From positions 40,652,429 through 40,716,428 of the forward strand of contig CM067372.1 in NCBI GenBank assembly GCA_034401795.1: DNA of 64,000 nucleotides, written 5' to 3'. This stretch comes from Chaetoderma sp. LZ-2023a. Taxonomy: Eukaryota > Mollusca > Caudofoveata > Chaetodermatida > Chaetodermatidae. The position numbers were made by a program, and so were the translations under genes. How positions within the stretch are numbered: the first letter of the stretch is position 1; each line of letters starts with the position of its first letter. A model generated the notes under the pieces. It saw only the letters and a program-made list of their open reading frames with translations. It searched no databases and was not told the DNA's origin. Below, piece after piece: positions 47,171 to 59,429 of the stretch.

Positions 47171-48183
47171 CATCTGAGATTGCTGTCTTTGCTCTCGCTG
47201 CTCATTTCCTTTTCAGTTGTAATACATGCAATCTCTATGTTAGAGATAGGTAGAGTAATGACAAATGCAAGCCTACAACGGTTCATTCATATTCACTACC
47301 TATATGAAGCAGTAAATTCTAGCATTCCACACAGTCTTCCCCGCCCACACGCTTTAACAATGTATGGCACTATTTTCATTCTGTGACGTAGGCAGAAAGA
47401 AAGTTCGGTTAGCAACGGAAAAACTTGAAAAGAAAATCACGCATCACATGATGCCTTGTGAACTTGTAAAGCAGATGGTGTAAGATAAATGAAACCATAA
47501 AATGCATTGCATGACCTAATGCTCCAAAGCAGCTATAGTCCAGTCAAAATAGCTAAAATCTGGCAAAACCTACCATGAATTGTAACAGAACTGACATAGA
47601 ATGTGTCCGGTAGCTACTTCCTGGCGACACATTAAAAATCTATTAAAATCTTTTGAGTGCAAATATGGCTATATCGCTGCAGCACATCGCGACAACTACT
47701 TATATGTGCAGAGGATAGGCATTTTCACATCAAATATAAATAATTTATGCACCCATGTGTTTATAACAGATGCTTAGCCCAGAAAAAATGAAATAGATAG
47801 GCCTAATGTCAACGTTAAGGGAGTGAGCATGGGGTTTGGAGAGTATAACTGATTAACCAAAGAAAACTTGCAAATTCATGACGACATGACCATACGCAGG
47901 TTAATTGTATATGGACAATCAAAGTAAACTGAAAAGCCGTTTTCCTCGATATAATGAACCGCGCTTCTAAAATAGTAAAACTTCGCGATTTTCTTCATTG
48001 TTAGACTATACTTTATTCAAATCAAATTAATTATTCCCATTTGATCCAATAAAAACTGATTAAATTGACAAATAAAAATATTGACTCAATATTTTGATAT
48101 TTGAATCAATTATTCACCATTGATCCTGATTAAATTGATTGATAAAATATTGATTCTAGTCCTTTGATATTCATATCATTTAC

Positions 48184-48434
48184 ATGGCGAGTTGTGTATT
48201 CTGCGAAAAGGCAGGACCAACAGTTATTTTAACTGCCAAACGGCGGATGGTATTGCTAAAGCAAGTATTGAACGCGAGTCAGAGATAGTTGTGAAGCCTG
48301 GAGACGTGGTTCATATTAAATGTCGAAAAGTATTTTGCAAACCTGTATCCATACAAAGTTTAATTAAAAACGAAAGCATGTATAAGAGGACCTTCACGCA
48401 GCTGGCGCTGTTTACCATCAAACATGCAATGTAA
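48184..48434 (+). pseudogene. Cys-containing N-terminal ORF, frameshifted (copy A)
   Basis: The ATG at 48184 begins MASCVFCEKAGPTVIL. The frame is then lost by one base and continues as ADGIAKASIERESEIVVKPG followed by DVVHIKCRKVFC. CxxC plus a later HxxCRxxFC gives four spaced metal-ligand-like residues. Similar 'MAxCxFCxK' openings begin uncharacterised mollusc and cnidarian proteins, possibly transposon-derived. This is recalled from general knowledge and not checked. The frameshift makes it a probable pseudogene. Confidence 0.4.
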
Positions 48435-48514
48435 ACATTAGAACTGGTAAAGATGTAGTAGTAGATATAGGGTTGTCAGAACAGATGGCTGTCAGAACAG
48501 AGGATCGCCGATCG

Positions 48515-48530
48515 AACACACGTGTCATGC
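48515..48530. repeat. 16-bp inverted repeat, left of gap
   Basis: AACACACGTGTCATGC. Its exact reverse complement lies at 49031-49046 on the other side of the N run, and each abuts the end of a duplicate copy. Confidence 0.95.
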
Positions 48531-49030
48531 NNNNNNNNNNNNNNNNNNNNNNNNNNNNNNNNNNNNNNNNNNNNNNNNNNNNNNNNNNNNNNNNNNNNNN
48601 NNNNNNNNNNNNNNNNNNNNNNNNNNNNNNNNNNNNNNNNNNNNNNNNNNNNNNNNNNNNNNNNNNNNNNNNNNNNNNNNNNNNNNNNNNNNNNNNNNNN
48701 NNNNNNNNNNNNNNNNNNNNNNNNNNNNNNNNNNNNNNNNNNNNNNNNNNNNNNNNNNNNNNNNNNNNNNNNNNNNNNNNNNNNNNNNNNNNNNNNNNNN
48801 NNNNNNNNNNNNNNNNNNNNNNNNNNNNNNNNNNNNNNNNNNNNNNNNNNNNNNNNNNNNNNNNNNNNNNNNNNNNNNNNNNNNNNNNNNNNNNNNNNNN
48901 NNNNNNNNNNNNNNNNNNNNNNNNNNNNNNNNNNNNNNNNNNNNNNNNNNNNNNNNNNNNNNNNNNNNNNNNNNNNNNNNNNNNNNNNNNNNNNNNNNNN
49001 NNNNNNNNNNNNNNNNNNNNNNNNNNNNNN
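48531..49030. other. Assembly gap, 500 N
   Basis: Exactly 500 unknown bases, a typical fixed-size scaffolding gap. Frames drawn across it are meaningless. Confidence 0.99.
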
Positions 49031-49046
49031 GCATGACACGTGTGTT
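49031..49046. repeat. 16-bp inverted repeat, right of gap
   Basis: GCATGACACGTGTGTT, the exact reverse complement of 48515-48530. Confidence 0.95.
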
Positions 49047-52000
49047 ACTTCCAGGCAAGTTTGGTTGAAATCGCACAAGCCGTTAAATAAGGAGTCGTCT
49101 TTTAACTGATTTCCCGAATATTTTTGGAAAATCCCAAATGTCAGCGGGAAACGATTAGGTCTAATCAATTAAAATTCTGTATATTCCATGATATGAATAT
49201 ACAAATGCTACAACAAATTCTACTCTTGCTTAAAGAAGTTGAAACAAAAGGCCCAAGGGCTTGTGACGCTCACATGGACCACTAGCACTAATCTAATCTC
49301 AAATGTTGTACTGCACCGATAGAATATGGTTTATAGATTCCATATCATTCATATCCTGTCACATTCCCCAATCTGTATCCCAATTATCTGTTTTGTAATA
49401 TCGAATAAATGTTGAACAGTGATCGACACCATTTTGTCTCCTCAAGCTATTGTGTGTGATGTCATGTAAGCTCCAGTGCATCACATTCTTTATTATGTAA
49501 TGCTCATCCCATTGAATATTTTGAAACTAATTTGACTGGAAGTTGTTGCAGCAACAACTTCCAATCAAATTAGTTTCAAATTATTCAACAACTTACCTGT
49601 AGGATTGCTTTTATACCACATTGCCAAACTATAGCTGGCGCCTCTATGACTGAGCGTATATACGGAGGCAGACACACTAGGGTTTTTCTGATTGGTTGAA
49701 AAGTAAATCATGACACCCATCATAGGGTGTAGAAATGTACCAACGTTTAACTACTAAATCCTGAATATCTTTCCTTAGCGGCGTGATAAAAAGCTTTAAA
49801 TCACCTGGATAGTTTATGACCGGCGTGTTAGATCACCTGAATAGCTATCAAGAGATGGGATTAGTTATCCTTTAAATATATGTCTCTAATGAATACTTTT
49901 CGTAAAACCCAAAATGACCTCCAAAAGTTCACCAATCCAAATTCGCCTTTTGTCTGTTGAAGTCCACCCCCATAAGATTGTCCCACCCAAGTTTTGTTGA
50001 TATCGATATAAAATTATTGATTACGGAGTAGTGATTTAAATGGTTCCAGATTTTCTGAAAATCAGAAATATTGACCAATCAAAATTCTGAATAGGATTTC
50101 TAGAGGCTACAACCATAGGGTTATTCTAACCAAATTCGGTTAAAATCGGCTTAGGAGAAGATACATTTTAATGGATTTCTGTATAATTTTCGGGAAATCC
50201 AAGATGACCACCAAAAGAATTGAACAATTAATTCTTTTCTTTGATATATTGACACCGCCCGCGATAAGATCGGTTCTCCCAAGTTTCGTTGAAATTGGGT
50301 CAATAATTAAGGAGTACCGTTTTAAATGGTTCCGAAATTTTTCTGAAAATCCAAGATGGTCGCCAAAGAAAAATCGACCAATCAAAATTCTGAATAGACG
50401 TTCTAGAGCCAATGTGGGTTAAAATTCACCAAGCAGTTCTTGGAGCTGATGTATTCTGACAATCTTCAGTAAATCTTTTATAAAATCTAAGATTGTCACC
50501 CAAAAAGAATTGATCAAGCAAAATTCTGAATATTTGTTCGGTAGCCTACCACGATAGGGTCTAGACAAATTTGGTTGTAATCTGTCAAGTAGCTAGGGAG
50601 TAGAAGAGTTTTTACAATTTCCAGTAAATTCTTCATAAAATCTAAATGTCGGCAAATCAAAATTATGAACAGAAGTTCCGAGGCCTGCCACGCTAGGATC
50701 CTCCCAGCCAAGTTTTATTAAAATCCACCAGGTTGTAAATGAGGATAGGCTTTTAAAGACAAATCTGACGGACAGGTGGCAGACAGACGCCAGAAAATGG
50801 ACGGACTGGCCATGTGCACTAATGAATGTACGTGATCTTACTTGGGATTCGCTTAGGATGGCATCGTGTCAGTTATTGCAAGTATAATTAAGACTACCAT
50901 CCATAGGATGCCATGCTGGACTATAATGCATCACTGCCAGAAGGAATACTACTTATATCAATAGCAATATATACTCCTGTTATCAATGCTGAGCCAGCTC
51001 ACCCACCAACTGTCTACACAATAAAGATTAGACGCCAGCATATTCTCAAGCGTTATACGTAACACACTACAACCCAAACAATGGACCAGCTACTCTATGC
51101 GGTGGCTCAACATGTAAAGTGGAGCAAGATGAATAAATTTCCTAACCATCCATCTTGGATTTCAGATCATTGTCAATTTCGATACGTTTCTTCGCCATGC
51201 CTAGTTCAACCACACGATAAAGTTTCAAAGTGATCCAAGAAACCAACTTTTAAGATGGCTGTTGTTGGCTGGCGGCCATCATGGATTTCAGATCATCATC
51301 AATTTCGATAGGTTTCTTCGCCACGGCCATCATACATTTCGGATCATCGTCAATTTCGATAGGTTTCTTCGCCATGCCTAGTCCAACCACACGATGCAGT
51401 TTCAAAGCGATCCAGGAAACCAATTTTCAAGATGGCCGCTGTTGGCTGACGGCCATCATGGATTTCGGATCATCGTCAATTTCGATATTTAAATATATCT
51501 TGGTAGTGGCGTTTCTAATGGAGAGAAAACAGTTTGTGTACCTGCTGATGGAGTCGCATCAAAAACAGATCTTTTCTGCTCAGATGAAGAGACACATACA
51601 TGGGTGTATGGACCTTTCATGTCATAAAAAGCATATGAAGGTTTACTGCTGCCAATGTTTGAGAAAGCTATGATCACAGCATCTGAGATTGCTGTCTTTG
51701 CTCTCGCTGCTCATTTCCTTTTCAGTTGTAATACATGCAATCTCTATGTTAGAGATAGGTAGAGTAATGACAAATGCAAGCCTACAACGGTTCATTCATA
51801 TTCACTACCTATATGAAGCAGTAAATTCTAGCATTCCACACAGTCTTCCCCGCCCACACGCTTTAACAATGTATGGCACTATTTTCATTCTGTGACGTAG
51901 GCAGAAAGAAAGTTCGGTTAGCAACGGAAAAACTTGAAAAGAAAATCACGCATCACATGATGCCTTGTGAACTTGTAAAGCAGATGGTGTAAGATAAATG

Positions 52001-53021
52001 AAACCATAAAATGCATTGCATGACCTAATGCTCCAAAGCAGCTATAGTCCAGTCAAAATAGCTAAAATCTGGCAAAACCTACCATGAATTGTAACAGAAC
52101 TGACATAGAATGTGTCCGGTAGCTACTTCCTGGCGACACATTAAAAATCTATTAAAATCTTTTGAGTGCAAATATGGCTATATCGCTGCAGCACATCGCG
52201 ACAACTACTTATATGTGCAGAGGATAGGCATTTTCACATCAAATATAAATAATTTATGCACCCATGTGTTTATAACAGATGCTTAGCCCAGAAAAATGAA
52301 ATAGATAGGCCTAATGTCAACGTTAAGGGAGTGAGCATGGGGTTTGGAGAGTATAACTGATTAACCAAAGAAAACTTGCAAATTCATGACGACATGACCA
52401 TACGCAGGTTAATTGTATATGGACAATCAAAGTAAACTGAAAAGCCGTTTTCCTCGATATAATGAACCGCGCTTCTAAAATAGTAAAACTTCGCGATTTT
52501 CTTCATTGTTAGACTATACTTTATTCAAATCAAATTAATTATTCCCATTTGATCCAATAAAACTGATTAAATTGACAAATAAAAATATTGACTCAATATT
52601 TTGATATTTGAATCAATTATTCACCATTGATCCTGATTAAATTGATTGATAAAATATTGATTCTAGTCCTTTGATATTCATATCATTTACATGGCGAGTT
52701 GTGTATTCTGCGAAAAGGCAGGACCAACAGTTATTTTAACTGCCAAACGGCGGATGGTATTGCTAAAGCAAGTATTGAACGCGAGTCAGAGATAGTTGTG
52801 AAGCCTGGAGACGTGGTTCATATTAAATGTCGAAAAGTATTTTGCAAACCTGTATCCATACAAAGTTTAATTAAAAACGAAAGCATGTATAAGAGGACCT
52901 TCACGCAGCTGGCGCTGTTTACCATCAAACATGCAATGTAAACATTAGAACTGGTAAAGATGTAGTAGTAGATATAGGGTTGTCAGAACAGATGGCTGTC
53001 AGAACAGAGGATCGCCGATCG
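49047..53021. repeat. 3975-bp direct repeat, copy B
   Basis: Second copy of 44540-48514, starting ACTTCCAGGCAAGTTTGG and ending CGCCGATCG. After its end unique sequence begins (GCGGCTACAGG), so this side shows the true right flank. It includes the repeat units and hairpin element described in copy A. Confidence 0.92.
52691..52941 (+). pseudogene. Cys-containing N-terminal ORF, frameshifted (copy B)
   Basis: Same sequence and same frameshift as 48184-48434. The shared lesion shows that the break predates the split of the two copies. Confidence 0.4.
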
Positions 53022-53592
53022 GCGGCTACAGGAGGGAGGTGGGCTGTCAGAACAGAGGGAGAAACCGGTGTGAATTCGTGAAATATTACTCCCAATCACA
53101 TTAGAAATTACACACACTACAGTTCTTACCGAATTAATACTATCCTCATAAAACACCTACAAACAACAATACTGTTACAAAAGATATAGAGTTAGACAAG
53201 GATATTACAGCAGTCTATAATATGTGTACAGATTTTCCTAACAGGATATTAATTTCATATCATAGATAACGTATAACAGGTTATCAGCTAAATCTAAGTA
53301 ATTTTTTTATAAATGAATGTGTGGCCGAGATGGCTAATATGTTATTTGTTATATGTCGAATTACACTCGCTATATATTTAATAGGCCATAGTAAATGTAA
53401 ACAGTATTGCCAGATAGTAGAGCACGCTGGACAACTTGTTTTGCAAACAGTCTGTCAGTGGTCTGTCTGTCTGCCCCCCCCCCCCCCCTCCAGGCCGCCG
53501 CCTCCCCCCCCCACCCCCACACTCCCCAGGCCGGCCCCCACCAGCATGTGATATCATCAAAATCCCCATATTAGAGAAACGCAACTGGATAG
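53022..53592. other. Junction between duplicate B and the virus-like element
   Basis: Unique AT-rich sequence with a C-rich tract at 53474-53530. The left terminal inverted repeat of the Maverick/Polinton should lie in or left of this stretch but could not be identified without its right partner. Confidence 0.4.
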
Positions 53593-56500
53593 GTACACAC
53601 ATCTGTTAAGGACAGTGATGAAGCACTTCAAAATTTGGCGAGATTGTTGCAGCAGGGGCTTATTAGCCATACCACTTATGCCGAGAACCTGGCAGCTCTC
53701 CCTCGCGAGAAGCCAACCCCAGCCCCATGCAGGAAGCTGCCAACCACTCCTGAAATGCCAACCCCAGCCCCACGCAGGAAGCTGCCAACCACTCTCAAGA
53801 AGCCAACCCCAGCCCCACAGGAAGCTACCAACCACTCCCGAGAAGCCAACCGCAGCTCTCCTTTCCGAGAAGCCCCTCCCCCACCCAGAGCTAGAAACCC
53901 CACTGATGTTCACAGATGAGGAGATCGACAGGTTTCTTGATGCTATATTCCAGGAAATGAGGGACATCCCCCACCCCCACACCCCACACCCCCAGGATTT
54001 GTGAAGGTCCCACATGCAATCCAGAACTATCTGCGGGGATGGGAACTTCCTGGACATGGGGAAAAGGATCTAACAGCTTTCCTGGATAAAAACCTGGACA
54101 AGATCGAGATGAAGTTGGTGGAAGAGACCCTCGACCTGAAGGGGGTGAAGTTCTGCCTTGCTCTCAAGATCACCCTCTACAAGGAGAAGAATGACGGGAC
54201 AGCGGTCACCACAAATCCCCTGTTCTGGTCTAAGCAGCATGCTATCCTGAAGGCAAGCGATATTAGTGAGGCTATGAAGGAGGCCAAAACTAAGGTGCTG
54301 CAGTCTTGTTGGGCAGTCGACCAGGTTGATGCATTGTACCTCAACATCGCCAGATATCAACCACTACGTGGTGGGTCCTGCATTGATCTCCCCACTTCGA
54401 TTAAGTGAAAACGTGCTGTGTTTAATGTCCAGAACAAAGATGATGTCCACTGTCTTCGCTGGTCTCATGGCTGCTGCTTATCCTGCAGACAGTAATCCCC
54501 AGTGGACATCGAAGTATTTAGGGCACTGGGACACCATTGACTTCAGAAGTGTAGACTCTCCAACCCCTGTCCACCACCTTAAGCATGTTGAGCGGCAGAA
54601 TGGCTTGGCCATTAATGTATTCAGGCATGACAAGGGTGTCTACCCACTGCATCTGAGTGAGGCTGATCCCGTCATTCCATGGACAAATCTGCTGCTTATC
54701 AAGAAGGGCGGCAAGCAACAGTATACCTGGATTAAAGACCTGAATTGTCTGCTCTATGATCAGAGTCGATATAAAGGAAGAAAGCACTTCTGCGAGTGGT
54801 GTTTCCACTGTTATTCTCACGAAGACCTTCTCATCAAGCACAAACCGAAGTGCTGCGGCATCAGTGGCAGACCAATGCACATAAGAACGCCTACAGAGGA
54901 CAGGAGGATGCTACAGTTCACCAACTACCACAAGCAACTCAAGGTGCCAACCAAGAACCAACAACCAAGATTGAGGGGCCAGAGCATTAGATGGGGACAG
55001 TATCAGAGATCACTGCCACATCACTGGTCTCTACCGGGGAGCAGCACACAATGTGTGCAATCTAAAGCTGTGCCTCAACCCTAGGACCACCACCATCCCG
55101 GTCGTGTTCCACAACCTGCGTGGGTATGATTCTCACCTCATCGTACAGGCCATCTCCCAAACAGAGGGACAGATCAACTGCATCCCAACAACATAGAGAA
55201 GTACATTTCCTTCAGCCTCCATCGGCTGCGATTCATCGACTCGGCCCAGTTCCTTCCAGCATCACTTGACAAGATGGTAGCTAGTTCCACAACGTTCCAA
55301 CTTGTAAAGCAGTATGAACCTTGCACTGCCAAGCATGAGCTCCTGCTCCACAAGGGTGTATAACCATATGAGCACATGGATGGGTGGCACCATTTCAATG
55401 AGACATCTCTTCCACCTCAAGCTGCTTTCTACAGTAAAGTCTCTGGCAAGGGAATATCTGGCAGCGACTACAACCATGCGCAGGCTGTCTGGGCCCAGTT
55501 CGGCTGCCAGACCATGGGAGACTATCATGACCTCTATCTGCGGTCTGACACTGCTTCTTGCAGATGTCTTTGAGAACTTCCGCATCACATGCCTCCAGCA
55601 ATATCGTCTGGCCCCAGCACACTATTACACAAGCCCACGGTTGAGCTGGGATGCAGTTCTAAGGGAAGACAGGTGAGGAGCTGGAGGTCCTCACTGACTA
55701 CAACATACATCTCTTCATAGAGATAGGGCTCAGGGGTGGGGTATCAATGGTCAGCAAATGCTATGCTAAGGGAAACAACCCATACATAGCTGGCTATAAT
55801 CCACAACAGCCGACAAGCCACATCATGTATCTGGATGCTAACAATCTCTATGGCTGGTCAATGAGCCAACACCTACCGACTGGGGTGGGGTGGGATGGGG
55901 GTGAGTGGGTGGAGGACAGTGATGTCAAAGAGATTACACAACATCCCGATGATGATGAAAAGGACTACATCCTAGAGGTTGACCGTGAGTGCCCACAAGA
56001 GCTGCATGACATGCACAATGCCTACCTGCTGGCGCCTGAATGGTTGAAGCTGAAGGGAGAGTGGCTCTCAGAGTATCAGTGTGCATTGGACGAGTCGATA
56101 GCAGAGATGGCAGCAGAAAAACTGTGCCTAACCTGAGAGACAAAGAACAGTACGTTCTCCACTACCGCAACCTGAAGCTCTACCTCAGCCTGGGTATGAG
56201 GTTGACGAAGGTGCACAGGGTACTATGCGTCAATCAGTCGCCGTTGATGGAACCTTACATCCGACTCAACATAGAGCTCCATAAGAAGGCCAACAGCGAC
56301 TTTCAGAAGGAGCTCTACAAGCTGATGAATAACACTGTCTTCGGTAAGACCATGGAGAACTTGTGCACGCAAGTGGATGTCAAGCTAGTGCGGTCATCCG
56401 GGGAGGACAAGCTGTGCTGCCTAATAGCCAAGCTCAACTTCTCCCGAGCAAAGGTGTCCGATGATGATCTAGCTGCTCTCCACATGTACAAGACGAGCCT

Positions 56501-57127
56501 GTTGCTGAACAGCCTTGTCTATGTGGGAATGTCCATCCTGGACCTCTCGAAGCACCTCATGTATGACTTCTACTACAACGTTGTGAAGCGACTATATGGT
56601 CCCAACTGTGAGCTCCTGTACACTGACACCATCAGCCTCCTGCTGGAGGTTCAGACAGAGGACATCTACACTGACATAACTCTGAGGAGTGACCTCTACG
56701 ACACAAGCGACTACCCAGTAACACACCTGATACACAGTTCTGCCAACAAGGTCCTAGGCAAGATGAAGGATGAGTGTTCTGGGGTGCCCATAAAGGAGTT
56801 TGTTGGCCTGCGTCCGAAGATGTACTCCATCAAGCAGTCAGATGAGCAGGAAGTTAAGAACACAAAGGGTGTGCGCAGGGCTGTGGTTAGACAGATTCGC
56901 CATGAGCAGTACAAGAAATGCCTCTTCGAGCAAAAGGTCTTCCACCATGGTATGAACATGCTGTGAAGTGAGGGTCACCACCTCTACAGGGTCCACCAGA
57001 CCAAAACAAGCCTCAGCCCCTCAGACACAAAGCGATGGATCACTCCTGATGGTATTCACACCCTGGCTTATGGTCACGCTGATGCCATCACTCCAATAGA
57101 TGCTTTCATCGAAGAGCTGCTGGTATG
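53593..57127 (+). pseudogene. Maverick/Polinton protein-primed DNA polymerase B, broken
   Basis: The order of features matches the family. A Pro-rich N-terminus has a 48-bp tandem repeat (PTPAPRRKLPTT, 53712-53850). A Cys/His finger region follows near 54785-54870 (HFCEWCFHCYSHEDL). Next come Exo II (HNLRGYDSHL, about 55108-55140), the Exo III region (DYHDLYLRSDT, about 55520), motif A (DANNLYGWSM, about 55835), motif B (KLMNNTVFGKT, about 56320) and motif C (about 56619). Damage: frame changes near 54390, 55184, 55560, 55665 and 56080. A TAA lies at about 55361 and a TGA at 56954. A deletion at about 54970-54990 removes the segment expected to hold Exo I. In motif C the second catalytic Asp is Ile (codon 56631-56633). 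No ATG was found for the N-terminus. The protein would have replicated the element's DNA. Confidence 0.9.
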
Positions 57128-57169
57128 AGCATCATGTGACATGTTCAACCGGCAGTCAGTGGAGGATGT

Positions 57170-58359
57170 CTACTCTCCGGGGTGGAGGTAGCTGGGTGTA
57201 TGTAGGGATAAGCTGAAGCTCCTCTCATACAAACAGCCCCCTGGGACTGCTCTCCGACAATGCCGGGTAGTACAGCGTAGGCTATCCAGCCATCTCCACA
57301 TACCTGTCAATCTTGTGTACATCTATCGACCAGTTGAGGTCAGTCGCCCGCCTACATCCACCCTCCAACTCACCAGGCTCATACAAATACCGAACCAGGG
57401 AATCGGATGGGAGTCTGTCCTCTGAGCACAGCTCTTGAACAGAGCATCGAGGGTGGGCCACAGAGGATCGCTGAATGGCCTTGACTGGCTTCTGTCCTAT
57501 CAGCCTAGTAACCTCAGCATTGGATCTCTCCACCACAATGAGCAACCCTCTCACCCATACCCTGGAATGACCGCCTGCTGGGACAGCAATCTCCTGAGCA
57601 TACTGATGTGGGAAAAGCCTCTCTGCCAGTGTCCGGTTCCACTGCTCGCTGATAGCCTAGGCACCGTGATGCCTCACCTAATCGCCACACCATGTTTCCA
57701 CATGAGGGCCACAGTTTCACCTCTAAACTCCTTACCATCATCCACTTGCAGCAACTCTGGCCACTGGAGGGGATTTTGCGGGTCCTCATAGATACTCTGG
57801 AACCCGGCAGCCATCTGACCCTCAGGCTTATCCGAGAGGCACTGCCACCTTTTACCTACTGGCGACATCGACGATGGTGAGGGTGTACTTGTAGGTCTTG
57901 CATGTGTAGGTCTTGCATGTGCCTCTGGAACAGACATGATCATGTGGAAGTAACAGCACATCAGCCTGATTGACTCTGTTCAGGACAGGTTCATCAAAGT
58001 GTGCATACCGAATCTGCCACATCGCCTGTCTGGTAAGCCACTATGAATCTCTGACCCTTGCGACATGCAGCCTAGAGCAGCGGGTGAGGCTCACGATAAT
58101 AGCCGCCGGGCCGGTAATAAAGATCTTCAAGAAAGGCTGTCAGGACCTCGGATTTCATCGCTGACATCGGCTCCTGTCCTCTCGGGTACCGCTCGGGCAA
58201 ACTCTAGATAGATGAACAGATGACCGTCGTTCATCCAACCATCAATGAACACCTCTTCGAATACCTGAGCTCTACAGCACTAGCGCACTCAAAGAGAGGG
58301 AGCTTATCGACAAAAGCTTGCCAGTTAAGGGACTTGACGAGGTCATGCAGAGGAGCCAT
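57170..58359 (-). pseudogene. Maverick/Polinton retrovirus-type integrase, broken
   Basis: The start is the ATG at 58359, one base past the stop of the preceding minus-strand gene. Visible pieces are the N-terminal FVDKLPLFECASAV (58310), a stretch with AFLEDLYYRPGGYYREPHPL (58160-58100), the core segment LQVDDGKEF (about 57750), which holds a catalytic-type Asp of the DDE fold, and the C-terminal SLVRYLYEPGELEGG (about 57400), a chromodomain-like tail typical of these integrases. Stops and frame changes lie at about 58230, 57985, 57680 and 57290. The enzyme family inserts element DNA into the host chromosome. The first Asp and the Glu of the triad could not be placed with certainty. Confidence 0.8.
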
Positions 58360-58381
58360 CCTATATAGCATGTCTTAAATG
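58360..58381. promoter_or_regulatory. Polinton promoter-like motif 1
   Basis: On the minus strand TTTAAG, six bases, TATATA, then the integrase ATG three bases on. The TATATAG also supplies the stop codon of the upstream minus-strand ORF. Confidence 0.5.
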
Positions 58382-58880
58382 TTCGGCAGCCCAGATGACT
58401 GTGAGTGCTATCACAACATATGGAAGCCATGGACCGGCAACGCCAAAGAATGTGCCTACCCCCGATCTGATGGCTGGAATAGACTCAGAAATCTTCTCAA
58501 CTCCATGGAGAGCATTGTTGGAGATTTTGCATCACGTCTCGCCAGCGTTCATCATGAACAGAGCAATCAGAGCCCCAACTGCCACTAATGGGCCAAGAGA
58601 GCCCTTCACGATAAATTCCCTTGGCTCGGTGGATTAGTTGGCGGGATTCTGGCTCTACATCATCACCATCATAGTCCTCATCATAGGCATCCTCATCATA
58701 GGCATCCTCATCATTGTCCTCGTCTTCATCATAGTCATCCTCATCATAGTCCTTAACTGGATCCTCGAAAGCTTCCAGTTCATACATTGCTTGCCGTTCC
58801 TGCTGACTATATGGTGAGTTTAAATCTGCAATCTTGAATGCAGGTGTGTTAGCATTGGCGAACTGGGGTCTCAGCTCCAC
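58361..58880 (-). pseudogene. Polinton acidic membrane protein, broken
   Basis: Read from about 58880 (GTG; no ATG in this frame). The N-terminal part includes FANANTPAFKIADLNSPYSQ, then a run of Asp, Glu and Tyr repeats (58740-58670), then EPESRQLIHRAKGIYREGL. After a frame change near 58590 it continues VAVGALIALFMMNAGET, a stop, and a C-terminal hydrophobic segment GPWLPYVVIALTVIWAAEHL. So it is an acidic soluble part with one or two membrane spans. The role is unknown; a virion or membrane protein is possible. It ends on the TATATAG that precedes integrase. Confidence 0.55.
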
Positions 58881-59212
58881 TGACGATAAGGCGGCGGAGG
58901 TAGAGAGAAAACGTCATAACCACTCGATGGAGAAGCTGTCTAAGGAGATGTTTAAGTACAGCAAGGCACTCGAGCATATGCACCAGAGAGGCACGCCGAC
59001 GGCAACAAAAGGCTCAAGCCACCCAGAACATCAACGAGTCCAATGAGAGTCTCGATGAGTACTAAGAGGCTGTAAATCTCTCCGAGCCGACGCTCGACTA
59101 TGAGACATTAGAAGGTCAGAAGATGGCCGAGGTCATAGTAGTAGTGGCTGCTGTAGGAGCGGTGGTAGCTGGAACAGCTGCTGGAATTATGCTCTATGTG
59201 CGTTCAAGCTGA
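58834..59212 (+). pseudogene. Polinton coiled-coil/tail-anchored protein, broken
   Basis: A plus-strand charged helical region (VERKRHNHSMEKLSKEMFKY, from about 58899) changes frame near 58985 and continues RRRQQKAQATQNINESNESL. One TAA (about 59063) follows, and it ends in a single hydrophobic span EVIVVVAAVGAVVAGTAAGI before a short tail. The 5' part overlaps the divergent minus-strand gene, and the true start is uncertain (ATG 58927 is the first plausible one). Role unknown. Confidence 0.5.
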
Positions 59213-59223
59213 ATACCTCCATT

Positions 59224-59424
59224 TTGAGAGAAGCAAACGTTGATTTATCCAAAGTACAGCACCGTTACTCCGACTGGGCGAGTGCCCCCTCGCTCTCCGT
59301 GCAGGTTCCCAACATGAAAGCTGAGCTGGTTGCCATGGTTAGGCGGGATGCCCCTTCCTTCGAGGTGACACTGACCTTCGAACGCCGACTCGAGATCCCC
59401 GTGGCCACTGGTCAGGTGGAGTAG
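59224..59424 (+). CDS. Small Polinton ORF of unknown role
   Basis: An open plus frame of about 66 residues, 11 bp after the preceding ORF, with APSLSVQVPNMKAELVAMVR and FEVTLTFERRLEIPVATGQ. It has no ATG at its 5' end (a TTG lies at 59224), so the start may be lost. The opposite strand also reads through but with less protein-like composition. No motif was recognised. Confidence 0.4.
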   Translation: MREANVDLSKVQHRYSDWASAPSLSVQVPNMKAELVAMVRRDAPSFEVTLTFERRLEIPVATGQVE

Positions 59425-59429
59425 CGAAT

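Larger units (their letters stand above)
44540..48514. repeat. 3975-bp direct repeat, copy A
   Basis: Aligns over its whole length with 49047-53021 at a net offset of 4507 bp. There are scattered single-base differences and a few small indels, including about 12 bp at 45596 and about 8 bp near 46028. It carries the same 130-, 68- and 80-residue frames as copy B. Confidence 0.92.

Noticed and set aside
48473..49168. ORFs of 183-230 residues
   Set aside because: They consist of the N gap translated as X.
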